Shown here piece after piece: positions 35,588-44,172 of a stretch of 64,000 nucleotides of DNA. Made by a program: the position numbers and the translations under genes. Origin of the DNA: Myxococcales bacterium (GTDB lineage: Bacteria > Myxococcota_A > Polyangia > Polyangiales > Polyangiaceae); the NCBI GenBank assembly GCA_947473045.1, contig CANJCO010000003.1, positions 1 through 64,000 on the forward strand, in the 5' to 3' direction. The notes below the pieces were generated by a model, which was not told the origin of the DNA, did not search any database, and saw only the letters and a program-made list of their open reading frames with translations. The first letter of the stretch is position 1, and each line of letters starts with the position of its first letter.

Positions 35588-37405
35588 TCACTTGCAAACG
35601 CTGTTCACGCACGACTTGCCATTGCCGCACACGGTGCCGCAGCTGCCGCAATTTTGAGCGTTGTTCGTCAGATCGAGGCAGAACCCTGCGCAATTGGTCG
35701 TGCCGGACGGGCAGGCGCACGCGCCGTTGGTGCACACCAGATTGCCCCCGCAAACCTGCTGACAGAAGCCGCAGTTGGCCTTGCTCGTCTTGAGGTTGAC
35801 GCACGAGCCCCCGCACTTGGCCAGGCCTGACGTGCAGTTGAGGGCGCAGGTGCCGAGATCGCAGACGAGGCCGTTTTGGCACGCGTTTCCGCAGCTGCCG
35901 CAGTTTTGACCGCTCGAATTCACGTCGACGCAGCGCCCGTTGCAGATGGTCGAGTAGCCGGAGGGGCAGGCGCAGCTGCCAGCGTTGCAGGTCGCGAACT
36001 GCGCGCAGGCGTTGTTGCACGAGCCACACGAATTCGGATTCGTCTGGAGATTGCGGCACTGCTTTCCGCACAGCGTCTGACCCGCGGGGCACCCCGCGAC
36101 GCACTGCCCGGCGGAGCACGTGGAGCCGTTGCCGCAGTTGATGCCGCAGCCGCCGCAATTCGCGCCGCTGGTGGTGAGATCAACGCACTGGCCGTTGCAG
36201 CTGGTGAGCCCGGCCCCGCACGTGCAGGAGCCGTTCGTGCAGTTGGCGCCGGCAGCGCACTGTTTGCCGCATGAGCCGCAGTCGAACGGATCGCTCGTCA
36301 GGTTTACGCACGCGTTGCTGCAGTTGGTGAGTCCGCCGCCGCAGTTCGTCGTGCAGACCCCGAGGGAGCACACCTGCCCGTTGCCGCACTTGATGCTGCA
36401 ACCGCCGCAATTGAGCGGGTCGCTCTTTACGTCCGTGCAAACGCCGTTGCAGCGGGAGCCGCCGTTGAAGCAGTTGCACGCGCCGTTTTGGCAAGTCGTT
36501 CCGCCGCCGCACTTGATGCCGCACGCGCCGCAGTTGGCGTTGTCGGTCTTTTCATCGACACACGAGTTGGAGCATGTCGACAGTCCCGGGCCGCAGCCGC
36601 CGCCGGTGCAGACTCCCGCCGAGCACACCTGGCCGTTGCCGCAGACGATGCCGCACCCGCCGCAGTTGTTCGCGTCCGATTTCTGGTCTGCGCACACGCC
36701 GTTGCACAAAACCTGATTGCCGGGGCAGCTGCAGATGCCGCCGTTGCAGCTCGTTCCGCCCGAACATTTGTTGCCGCATACGCTGCAGTTCGAGTTGTCG
36801 GTTTGGGGGTCGACGCACGACTGCCCGCAGGCGATCTGGCCGGCCACGCACTGGCTCACGCAGGCGCCCAGGGAACAAAACAGATTGCCGCTGCAGACGT
36901 TTCCGCACGCGCCGCAGTTGGCGGGATCGCTCGATACGTCGGCGCACTGCCCGTTGCACAGCGCCGGCTGTTTACCGGTTTGGCACGCGCAAACGCCAGC
37001 GGCGCAGGCCTGCCCGGCCGCACATACTTTGCCGCAGGTGCCGCAGTTGGCCGTGTCGCCCTGAAGGTTCACGCACGCCTGATTGCAGTTGGTTTGCCCG
37101 GCGCCGCAGTTGGCTGAGCACGTCCCTGAGGAGCAAACTTGTGCGCCTGGACACATGACGTTGCAGGCGCCGCAATTTTTTGGATCGGACGAGGTGTCGG
37201 TGCACGCGCCGCCGCAGACGCTTTGGCCGCTGTTGCACGGGCCGCCGTCGGCCCGGGCGCCATCCCGCGAGGCGTCGCCGACGCTCGCATCCCCGACGAT
37301 GTAGTCGACGTCGATGATGTCGCTGCGACCGCAGCCCGCGCTGAAGACCAGGGCGAGGAGAGTGGCCATCGAGGCGAGCGAAAAAACCGTTCGGGCGTAC
37401 TTCAT
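35588..37405 (-). CDS. Cys-rich lipoprotein with 13 tandem repeats
   Basis: A 605-residue secreted protein. The signal MKYARTVFSLASMATLLALV ends at a lipobox-like FSAGC. After a short Asp/Ala-rich spacer come 13 repeats of about 40-44 residues, each with about eight cysteines in the pattern CNxxCVD...NCGxCGxxC..G..C..G.C, roughly a hundred cysteines in all. Linkers alternate strictly between C-x3/4-C (odd) and C-x-C (even). It resembles myxobacterial Cys-rich repeat proteins that are sometimes mislabelled in databases. Disulphide-rich surface or adhesive structure is inferred; no catalytic motif is visible. The start is the second Met of the frame. Confidence 0.8.
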   Translation of the reverse strand: MKYARTVFSLASMATLLALVFSAGCGRSDIIDVDYIVGDASVGDASRDGARADGGPCNSGQSVCGGACTDTSSDPKNCGACNVMCPGAQVCSSGTCSANCGAGQTNCNQACVNLQGDTANCGTCGKVCAAGQACAAGVCACQTGKQPALCNGQCADVSSDPANCGACGNVCSGNLFCSLGACVSQCVAGQIACGQSCVDPQTDNSNCSVCGNKCSGGTSCNGGICSCPGNQVLCNGVCADQKSDANNCGGCGIVCGNGQVCSAGVCTGGGCGPGLSTCSNSCVDEKTDNANCGACGIKCGGGTTCQNGACNCFNGGSRCNGVCTDVKSDPLNCGGCSIKCGNGQVCSLGVCTTNCGGGLTNCSNACVNLTSDPFDCGSCGKQCAAGANCTNGSCTCGAGLTSCNGQCVDLTTSGANCGGCGINCGNGSTCSAGQCVAGCPAGQTLCGKQCRNLQTNPNSCGSCNNACAQFATCNAGSCACPSGYSTICNGRCVDVNSSGQNCGSCGNACQNGLVCDLGTCALNCTSGLAKCGGSCVNLKTSKANCGFCQQVCGGNLVCTNGACACPSGTTNCAGFCLDLTNNAQNCGSCGTVCGNGKSCVNSVCK

Positions 37406-37430
37406 GGATTTCACGACCACAGCGCACCAC

Positions 37431-37468
37431 GATTGAGGGGCGGCGCGCCAGCGATTCCGGCCTCAATC
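37431..37468. promoter_or_regulatory. Inverted repeat upstream of the Cys-rich repeat gene
   Basis: GATTGAGG at 37431-37438 is repeated in inverse orientation as CCTCAATC at 37461-37468, with a 22-base spacer. It lies between the end of the phosphatase gene and the start of the Cys-rich repeat gene, both on the minus strand. It could be an operator or a terminator stem; no T-run follows on the minus strand. Confidence 0.3.
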
Positions 37469-38165
37469 AAGCAATTTTTACATCGAAGCGCTGGCTTGGG
37501 GACGTGCCGGGCGGTGCCTTTAACCCCGCGAGCAGAGGGCCAAGCTCGCCGAGCGACGCGAGGAGGTGGTCTGGACGCAGGGCCCGCAGCCGGCCCTCGG
37601 GGTGAAAACCGCCGAGAACAGCAACCGTCGTCGCTCCTGCCGCCTTTCCGGCTCCGATGTCTTGTGGGCCGTCGCCGATCATCCAAATATCGGCAATGTC
37701 TCCGGTGAATCCCGTCTGCTTCGCGATGGCATGAATGCACGCCGGGTCGGGTTTCAGGGGGAGTTCGCCCCCGCCGATGACTGAGGCAAAGCGATCGATG
37801 ACTCCGAGTGCGCGGAGGATCGCCTGCGCGACGGGCGCGCCTTTGTTCGTGGCGAGGGCAATCGTGTGGTCGTGTGCGAGCGTTTCGAGCGCTTCCGTGG
37901 CGCCCGGCAGCCAGCGCGTGTGCTCGACCGGGTGCGCCAGATAGTACGCCGTGAGGACCGGCAATGCGGCGGCAACAAGGCTGTCCGAGGCGTCTTCGCC
38001 GAGCGCCCTGCGCATCAATTGGTGCGCCCCGTCACCGACGAACGTGGCAATTTTTTCGACTGGAAGGGCGGTTTTTCCAATGGCAACGAGCGCCGCGTTG
38101 CATGCGGCCGCGATGTCGAACCGCGAGTCGATGAGCGTGCCATCGAGGTCGAAGATCAGGAGCAT
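37467..38165 (-). CDS. HAD-family phosphatase, phosphoglycolate phosphatase-like
   Basis: A 232-residue HAD hydrolase. LLIFDLDGTLIDS is motif I with the nucleophilic Asp and general acid. IALATNKG is motif II, KPDP motif III and MIGDGPQDIGAGKAAG motif IV. The cap is of the small alpha-helical type seen in Gph. It would dephosphorylate 2-phosphoglycolate or a similar small phosphate ester. The Met next to the DxD motif is taken as the start; a Met 20 codons earlier (38225) is possible. It is divergent from the HExxE lipoprotein gene at 38288. Confidence 0.82.
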   Translation of the reverse strand: MLLIFDLDGTLIDSRFDIAAACNAALVAIGKTALPVEKIATFVGDGAHQLMRRALGEDASDSLVAAALPVLTAYYLAHPVEHTRWLPGATEALETLAHDHTIALATNKGAPVAQAILRALGVIDRFASVIGGGELPLKPDPACIHAIAKQTGFTGDIADIWMIGDGPQDIGAGKAAGATTVAVLGGFHPEGRLRALRPDHLLASLGELGPLLAGLKAPPGTSPSQRFDVKIA

Positions 38166-38287
38166 ATCGGCGTCATCGCGCGTTCGGTCCGGGGCCGCAA
38201 GCGCCGTGTTTCCGCCAGCATTCAAACTTTATTCGCGTTGATCGCGGGGCTCGTCGCGTGGAGACTGCGCCCCTACCTCGGAGGAAC

Positions 38288-39592
38288 ATGCGAATCTATC
38301 TCGTCACGGTGATTTCGGCGCTCGCGACTGCGGGAGCACTTATGGCTTGCGGCGGCGACGTGTCGAGCGTCGGCGCTCCGATCGCGCCCGACTCCGGCGA
38401 CGGGGATGCGGGGGGCGGCGGGGATGCCGCGGAGACCGCAGATGCGGCCGATCCGCCCGACACCAGCCCTCCGCCGCCGTTTCCGGCGTTCAAAATCGAC
38501 GCGCCGCAGGTGGTCACTGCAGGCGGGCCGACGCTGGCGACGCCGAAGCTGATTCCCGTTTACTTCGCGAATGACGACAAAACGTTTACCGCGCAGATTA
38601 CCAACTTCGTGAACAAGCTTCCTGGGTCGGCCTACTGGCCCCCGCCAACCAAGGAATACGGCGTGGGTATTCCGACGGCTGCCGCTCCTGTTCAGCTCTC
38701 GGAGTCAGCGACAGCCAATTTGACCGACGCGCAGATTCAGACGTGGCTCGCGGGCAAACTGAACGCGAACGACCCTGCCTTTCCTGCGGCCGACGCGAAC
38801 TCTCTTTACCTGCTCTACTACCCGACGGGCACGACGATCTCCGACGGCAACGGCAAGAGCTGCCAGTCGTTCGGCGGCTATCACAGCAACATTACGCTCG
38901 ACAAAAATCACGGCAGCAAAGACGTCGCCTACGCGGTCATGCCCAGGTGCGCGACGTTCGGCAATCTCAAGGGGATCGACGTCGTCACCGGCACTTCGAG
39001 CCACGAGATTATCGAGGCCGCGTCCGACCCGTTCCCGCAGACCAATGCCGCTTACGCGCAGGTCGACAACAACCACATCGCGTGGATGTTCTTCCTGGGC
39101 GGCGGCGAAAACGGCGACCTGTGCGCCCAGTTTCCCGGCGTCTTCTACAAGCCCAGCGATTTGCCGTTTTCGGTTCAGCGTTCGTGGTCGAACGTCAGCG
39201 CCAAGGCGGGTCACGACCCGTGCGTACCGGCGATGACCGGGCCCTATTTCAACACCATGCCTGAGCTCAAAGACACGCTGAGCATCGGCGGCCAGTTCAC
39301 CACGAAGGGCGTCAAGATCCCTGTCGGTCAGACCGCGACGATTCCGCTGCAGCTCTTCGCGGACGCGGAGACGGGCGCTCCGTGGACGGTCAACGTGGTC
39401 GACTCCGCGACGCTTCAGGGGGCCCCCGCCAACCTTCAGCTGACGCTCGACAAGAACAGCGGCCGCAACGGCGACATCATCAATCTCACCATCAAGGTGC
39501 TGAGCAAAAACCAGTACGGCGCGGAGGGCTTTGTCGTCGAGTCGCAGCTCGGCAACCGCACCACGCTGTGGATCGGTCTCGTCGGTAACTGA
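38288..39592 (+). CDS. Secreted lipoprotein with HExxE...SDP motif (family A paralogue)
   Basis: A 434-residue paralogue of the protein at 28547. The signal ends in LMAC (C21), followed by an Asp/Ala-rich linker. Shared blocks include SSHEIIEAASDP, GGGENGDLC, VQRSWSNVSAKAGHDPCVP and a C-terminal beta-rich domain ending in FVVESQLGNRTTLW. GGAGG lies about 5 bases before the ATG at 38288, which decides the start over the ATG at 38258. The His/Glu pattern suggests a metal site. The substrate is unknown. It is convergent with hemW. Confidence 0.65.
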   Translation: MRIYLVTVISALATAGALMACGGDVSSVGAPIAPDSGDGDAGGGGDAAETADAADPPDTSPPPPFPAFKIDAPQVVTAGGPTLATPKLIPVYFANDDKTFTAQITNFVNKLPGSAYWPPPTKEYGVGIPTAAAPVQLSESATANLTDAQIQTWLAGKLNANDPAFPAADANSLYLLYYPTGTTISDGNGKSCQSFGGYHSNITLDKNHGSKDVAYAVMPRCATFGNLKGIDVVTGTSSHEIIEAASDPFPQTNAAYAQVDNNHIAWMFFLGGGENGDLCAQFPGVFYKPSDLPFSVQRSWSNVSAKAGHDPCVPAMTGPYFNTMPELKDTLSIGGQFTTKGVKIPVGQTATIPLQLFADAETGAPWTVNVVDSATLQGAPANLQLTLDKNSGRNGDIINLTIKVLSKNQYGAEGFVVESQLGNRTTLWIGLVGN

Positions 39593-39608
39593 GCGGTGCG
39601 GCGACGCG

Positions 39609-39632
39609 GCGAGGCTTCTAAAAGAGCCTCGC
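39609..39632. terminator. Hairpin between convergent lipoprotein and hemW genes
   Basis: A stem of GCGAGGC / GCCTCGC, with possible extra TCT/AGA pairing around a three-base AAA loop, lies across the junction of two convergent genes and includes the hemW stop. No long T-run follows, so it would be an unusual or factor-assisted bidirectional terminator. Confidence 0.45.
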
Positions 39633-40763
39633 TGCGGTGTCGTCGGTGAAGAGCCAGGCCTTGTTCGGTATGCGCAAAATGGCGCCTTCACGGATGAGTC
39701 GCTGGCTCTTCAGCATTTTGTCGGCTTCGCGCGAGCGCTCGTCGGTCCACGCGACCACGCCGAGGTCGGCCGCTGCCGCTTCGAGATCGAACCCTGTGGC
39801 GAGGCGAAGGCCGAGCATGATGCGCTCTCGCAGCAGCGTCTCCGCGTCGAGCGGTTCCTCGCTCATCGACCCCCAGCCCGCGCGCTCGAGGTAGCGCGCC
39901 GGATCGATCTCGTTGCGCCAACGCACGCCGCCCAATTCGTTTCGAACGAATCCGTAGGCGCCGCACCCCAGCCCCAGATATTCTTCGCCGCGCCAGTAGC
40001 CGAGGTTGTGACGCGCCTCTTCGCCCGGGGCGGCGTAGTTGGAAATCTCGTAGTGCACCAGTCCGCGCGCCGCGAGCGCTTCGTCGATCGCGAGGAAGGC
40101 GTCGGCCACGCGGCCGTCGTCGGCGAGCGGCAGTCGTCCCCGTCTGGCGAGCTCGCCGAAGCGCGTGCCCGGCTCGATGGTCAGCTGGTAGCAAGACAGG
40201 TGGCGAAGGCCGAGGTCAGCGAGGGCCAGCGCCTGCGCGCGGGCATCGTCTGCGGACTGCTCGGGCAGCCCAAAAATAAGGTCCGTTGAGACGCGCGCGA
40301 TGTTCGAAGCGAGCGCGTCGGTCACCGCGTCGAGGGCGCCCTGCGGGTTGTGCAGGCGCCCGAGAAACGACAGCTGCTCCTGCTTGAGCGACTGCGTTCC
40401 GATCGACAGCCGGTTTACGCCGACCGACGCCAGCGCGTCGGCGCGCGCCCGATCGAGCGAGGTCGGGTTGCACTCGACCGTAACCTCGACCTGCGGGGCG
40501 CATCCGAGCGCGTCGCGAATCGCGGCGAGCACACGGCCCAGCTCCGCGGGCTCCCAAAGGCTCGGCGTTCCGCCACCGAAAAAAATGCTCGCGATCTCTT
40601 TCGTTTGAAAAGACTCGGCGCGCGCGCGCAGCTCGCGAATCACCGCGTCCGCGTAGGCCGCGTGCGGTACGGCGGGGCGCTCGGTCGCGTACGAAACGAA
40701 GTCGCAGTAGGGGCACTTCGTCAGGCACCACGGGAAGTGAACGTAGACCGAAGCGCGCTGCAC
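39618..40763 (-). CDS. hemW: HemW-type radical SAM protein
   Basis: A 381-residue radical SAM protein related to oxygen-independent coproporphyrinogen oxidase; HemW is thought to act as a haem chaperone. C13, C17 and C20 in WCLTKCPYC form the cluster motif. FFGGGTPSLW, VTVECNPTSLD, RLSIGTQSLKQEQLSFLGR and STDLIFGLPEQS are family blocks. The GTG at 40763 lies just before ASVYVHFPW; the frame continues far upstream, but only as antisense to rel. True HemN would need an N-terminal extension that is absent here. It is divergent from rel. Confidence 0.88.
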   Translation of the reverse strand: MQRASVYVHFPWCLTKCPYCDFVSYATERPAVPHAAYADAVIRELRARAESFQTKEIASIFFGGGTPSLWEPAELGRVLAAIRDALGCAPQVEVTVECNPTSLDRARADALASVGVNRLSIGTQSLKQEQLSFLGRLHNPQGALDAVTDALASNIARVSTDLIFGLPEQSADDARAQALALADLGLRHLSCYQLTIEPGTRFGELARRGRLPLADDGRVADAFLAIDEALAARGLVHYEISNYAAPGEEARHNLGYWRGEEYLGLGCGAYGFVRNELGGVRWRNEIDPARYLERAGWGSMSEEPLDAETLLRERIMLGLRLATGFDLEAAAADLGVVAWTDERSREADKMLKSQRLIREGAILRIPNKAWLFTDDTAARLF

Positions 40764-40925
40764 GAAGCGGCTGTAGCACGCGGTTTTGGGCAGCGGCGCC
40801 CGATGCGTACGGGCTGCGCTGATAATTGCCCGCCTGCTGCCTGAGTGATACCGTTTGCTGTGGGCGTTCCTTCGCCGTTTGACCTCGCGTCCGCGAGGAG
40901 TCGGGGAGGGTGGCTCAAGGCTCCC

Positions 40926-43094
40926 ATGCTCCAAGTCGCCGATCTGATTGAGCGCGTTCGCGGCTACCAGCCCGGTGCTGACGTTGAGCTCATTCGGCGC
41001 GCGTACGACTACAGCCTCAAGGCCCACTCGGGGCAGATGCGCAAGAGCGGCGATCCGTACTTCGTGCACCCGGCGAGCGTGGCCGGGATCATCGCCGAGC
41101 TGCGCCTCGACACCGCGAGCATTTGCGCGGGCCTCCTCCATGATGTCGTCGAAGACACGCTCGCGACCACGAAAGACATCGAACGCGAGTTCGGGGCCGA
41201 GATCGCCACGCTGGTCGACGGGGTCACGAAGCTCAGCAAAATCAACTTTGTCTCGAAGGAAGATCGCCAGGCCGAAAACTTCCGCAAAATGGTCGTCGCC
41301 ATGGCGCGCGACATCCGCGTGCTTCTGGTCAAGCTCTGCGATCGCATCGACAACATGCGAACGATGGAGCACATGAAGCCCGAGGCGCAGGAGCGCATCT
41401 CCCGCGAAACCATGGAGATTTACGCGCCGCTCGCGAACCGTCTCGGCATGGCGGCGTTCAAGCTCGAGCTCGAAGATCTCGCGTTTCGATACCTCGAGCC
41501 CGACGCCTACGGCGAGCTCGTCACCCAAATCGCCAAGAGCCAGCGTGAGCGCGACAAGTACATCGCCGACGTGTCGAAGACGCTCGCGTCGCGCCTCGCG
41601 GAGCAGGGCTTCGCGGTCGACGTCACGGGCCGCGCCAAGCACCTGTATTCCATCTGGCGAAAGATGCGCGCGCAGGAAGCGACGCTCGACCAAATTCACG
41701 ACGCCATCGCGTTTCGTATGCTCGTCGAGAGCGTAGGCGACTGCTACGCCGCCCTTGGCGTGGTGCACTCGAAATGGGTGCCGGTGCCGGGGCGCTTCAA
41801 AGACTACATCGCACTGCCCAAGCCCAACATGTACCAGTCGCTCCACACCACGGTCATTGGGCCTGGGCGCGAGCGCATCGAGATTCAGATTCGCACCCAC
41901 GAGATGCACCGCGTCGCCGAGCGCGGGATCGCCGCTCACTGGAAGTACAAAGAACGCGGCGGCGGGGGCATCGCCGACAGCGACGCCGAGAAATTCGGTT
42001 GGCTTCGCCAGCTCATGGAATGGCAAAAAGATCTCAAAGATCCGGCCGAATTCCTTGAGGGGGTCAAGGTCGATCTCTTTCAGGACGAAGTCTATGTCTT
42101 TACGCCGAAGGGCGATGTGCGCGCGTTCCCGCGGGGAGCCACGCCGATCGACTTCGCATTTTCGATTCACTCCGCGATTGGCGAGAAGGTCACCGGGGCG
42201 CGCGTCAACGGAAAGCTCGAGCCGCTGCGCTATCGCCTCAAGAGCGGTGACGTCGTCGACATCGTGACCTCGTCAGGGCAGCATCCCTCGAAAGACTGGC
42301 TCGACATCGCCGGCACGACCCGCGCGCGGGCCAAGATTCGCAATTTTCTGCGCGCCGAAGAGCGCGAAAAGTCGCACAAACTGGGCCGCGAGCTGCTCGA
42401 ACGCGAGCTGCACAAAGCCGGCGTGTCGATGAACAAACTGTTCAAGAACGACGCCGAATTCGGACGCGTGCTTGCGGCGCTCAAGCTCCAGTCTCAGGAA
42501 GAACTCCTCATCGCGATCGGCTACGGCAAGACGCGCCCGGAGGACGTCCTCGCCATCATCGCGCCGCCCGCGCAGGAAGGGGCGCCGAGCTCGGCCGCTC
42601 CCGCGGAGCTGCGCGAAGGTCGCCTCGCCGGATTCGTACGCAAGATCAGCGGAAAAGACGAAGGCGGCATTCGGCTAAGCGGTATTGACGACGTGCTCGT
42701 TCGATATGCCAAGTGCTGCAATCCGCTGCCGGGCGACGACATTCTCGGATTCATCACGCGCGGCAGGGGCCTGACGATTCACAGGCGGGGCTGCTCGAAG
42801 GCGTTCGACACCGATCCCGATCGCCGCGTCGAGATTGGCTGGGACGCGAAGGCCAAGATAAACCGTTCGGTTCAGCTGCGGGTGGTCACGGCCAACCGCC
42901 CGGGCATTCTCGCCACCGTCGGGCAGACCTTCAGCGCCCAGGGCATCAACTTGAGCGAAGCGCTGTGCCGGGCCGGTGACGACGGGCGCGCAATCAACGT
43001 GTTTACGTTTCCGTGCAGCGATCTCGACCAGCTCAAGGTGGTGATGCGCGCGCTTCAGAAGGTTCAGGGAGTCGTGGCGGTCGAGCGCGGCTGA
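40926..43094 (+). CDS. rel: Bifunctional (p)ppGpp synthetase/hydrolase (Rel/SpoT)
   Basis: A 722-residue stringent-response enzyme. The N-terminal hydrolase has GLLHDVVEDT (H72, D73), so it should be active. The synthetase domain has GRAKHLYSIWRKM and IEIQIRTHEMHRVAE. A TGS domain follows (VYVFTPKGDVRAFPRGATPID), then a conserved-cysteine region (YAKCCNPLPGDDILG, HRRGC) and a C-terminal ACT domain (LRVVTANRPGILATV). The ATG at 40926 gives the usual N-terminus; an earlier ATG at 40845 adds 27 unconserved residues. It makes and degrades (p)ppGpp on nutrient stress, which in myxobacteria feeds into development. Confidence 0.95.
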   Translation: MLQVADLIERVRGYQPGADVELIRRAYDYSLKAHSGQMRKSGDPYFVHPASVAGIIAELRLDTASICAGLLHDVVEDTLATTKDIEREFGAEIATLVDGVTKLSKINFVSKEDRQAENFRKMVVAMARDIRVLLVKLCDRIDNMRTMEHMKPEAQERISRETMEIYAPLANRLGMAAFKLELEDLAFRYLEPDAYGELVTQIAKSQRERDKYIADVSKTLASRLAEQGFAVDVTGRAKHLYSIWRKMRAQEATLDQIHDAIAFRMLVESVGDCYAALGVVHSKWVPVPGRFKDYIALPKPNMYQSLHTTVIGPGRERIEIQIRTHEMHRVAERGIAAHWKYKERGGGGIADSDAEKFGWLRQLMEWQKDLKDPAEFLEGVKVDLFQDEVYVFTPKGDVRAFPRGATPIDFAFSIHSAIGEKVTGARVNGKLEPLRYRLKSGDVVDIVTSSGQHPSKDWLDIAGTTRARAKIRNFLRAEEREKSHKLGRELLERELHKAGVSMNKLFKNDAEFGRVLAALKLQSQEELLIAIGYGKTRPEDVLAIIAPPAQEGAPSSAAPAELREGRLAGFVRKISGKDEGGIRLSGIDDVLVRYAKCCNPLPGDDILGFITRGRGLTIHRRGCSKAFDTDPDRRVEIGWDAKAKINRSVQLRVVTANRPGILATVGQTFSAQGINLSEALCRAGDDGRAINVFTFPCSDLDQLKVVMRALQKVQGVVAVERG

Positions 43095-43104
43095 CGATGA
43101 CGGC

Positions 43105-44091
43105 TCAGGGCACGCCGGCGAGATGGCTGTCGATGACGATGTGCGCGGTTCCAGTCGCGGACTGGGCGAGCGCGTCTTTGACCGTGACGGTCACGTCGAG
43201 CGGCTTGCCGAGAAATTGCGTGTAGTCTGCGCCATTCTGATCGAGCTGAAATCGCAGGCCGTAGAGCTTGCAGTAGCCGCCCTCGTCACGGTCGAAGCTG
43301 AAGACAAACGCGGTGGGTGTGACGGGCACGCCAGTGCCGGGTTGCGAGGCCGTGATTGTGGTCACTGAGCCTGCCTGCTTGAGGTTTCTCATGCGCACGG
43401 CGATCCAGATGTGGTGTCCCCCCTGCGGTCCGGCTTCGGCCTGAAGTACTTGCCCGTTGGTGAGCGGCAGGTAGTCGGTCTGCCCGTCGCCGACGATCAC
43501 CTCCGGCGCGCCCGCGTTGGCCGGGCGGCAGATATCGGGCTGTTGCAGCGGCCAGTTGCTCGCATACGTCTCGAGCGCCGAGGCGGGCAGGCTGTCGTCG
43601 GCGCACGCCCCCGAGATGCAGGTCTGATTGGCGGCAGTGCAGTCGGGGCCGCCGGTGCCGCCCACGCCGAACGCCAGATCGCACCTTGGGTCGAGGCGGA
43701 TGCGAAGGAGCTTGTGCGCCCCGGAGACGGCGTGAACGCGCGCGGTGCGGGTAAAAATGCGAATATTTTGCGATGCATTCGGGGTGGCAAAAGCGTCGAT
43801 TTTTACGGTCACTTCCTTCGCGGCGTCCGATACCGGGGGAGTCACCTCGTGAGGAAACAGCGCCGCGTCGGCCGATGAGACAGTCTCGTCGGTGGCCAGC
43901 ACGCCGTCGATGCTCGTGGTGATGTGCATCGACTTGATCGTCGCGGTGCCGTCGTCGGACTGAACGCCGATGGTCAGCGCCGTGTCGCCCGGCGGTCCGG
44001 AGGGGACGCTGCACGCCGCAGCGACGAACGCGAGCAGCAGCCCTGATCCCGACGCCCGCTTCAGTGTGCCACTCCCATTATTTTGGCTCAA
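43105..44091 (-). CDS. Secreted lipoprotein of unknown function
   Basis: A 328-residue protein with signal LLLAFVAAAC (lipidated C27). The mature part is beta-rich with no recognised catalytic motif. A mid-region has clustered cysteines (DPRCDLAFG, GGPDCTAANQTCISGACADD), a pattern common in myxobacterial lipoproteins. The C-terminal 150 residues (HHIWIAVRMRNLKQAG, LDVTVTVKDALAQ) look like an immunoglobulin-like sandwich. It is divergent from the FadL-like gene set and convergent with rel, leaving 10 bases. A surface or periplasmic location is inferred. Confidence 0.7.
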   Translation of the reverse strand: MSQNNGSGTLKRASGSGLLLAFVAAACSVPSGPPGDTALTIGVQSDDGTATIKSMHITTSIDGVLATDETVSSADAALFPHEVTPPVSDAAKEVTVKIDAFATPNASQNIRIFTRTARVHAVSGAHKLLRIRLDPRCDLAFGVGGTGGPDCTAANQTCISGACADDSLPASALETYASNWPLQQPDICRPANAGAPEVIVGDGQTDYLPLTNGQVLQAEAGPQGGHHIWIAVRMRNLKQAGSVTTITASQPGTGVPVTPTAFVFSFDRDEGGYCKLYGLRFQLDQNGADYTQFLGKPLDVTVTVKDALAQSATGTAHIVIDSHLAGVP

Positions 44092-44172
44092 TTGACTACC
44101 TCTGGCCGTACTTTAGCAAGCCGCGATCCAACGCGACGAAGTGAATCGCTTCGTGGCGATTTGCTTTATCTT

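Noticed and set aside
35588-37405. Regular repeats considered as a CRISPR-like array
   Set aside because: The repeats are codons of an intact Cys-rich protein, with about 120-base spacing and no conserved DNA repeat/spacer pattern.
40790-40850. GATAAT near 40821 as a -10 element for rel
   Set aside because: No matching -35 sequence at a proper spacing was found, so it is not reported as a promoter.
40764-42170. Long minus-strand frame continuing upstream of hemW
   Set aside because: It is antisense to the well-supported rel gene, low in recognisable motifs, and hemW has a good GTG start at 40763. High GC keeps antisense frames open.
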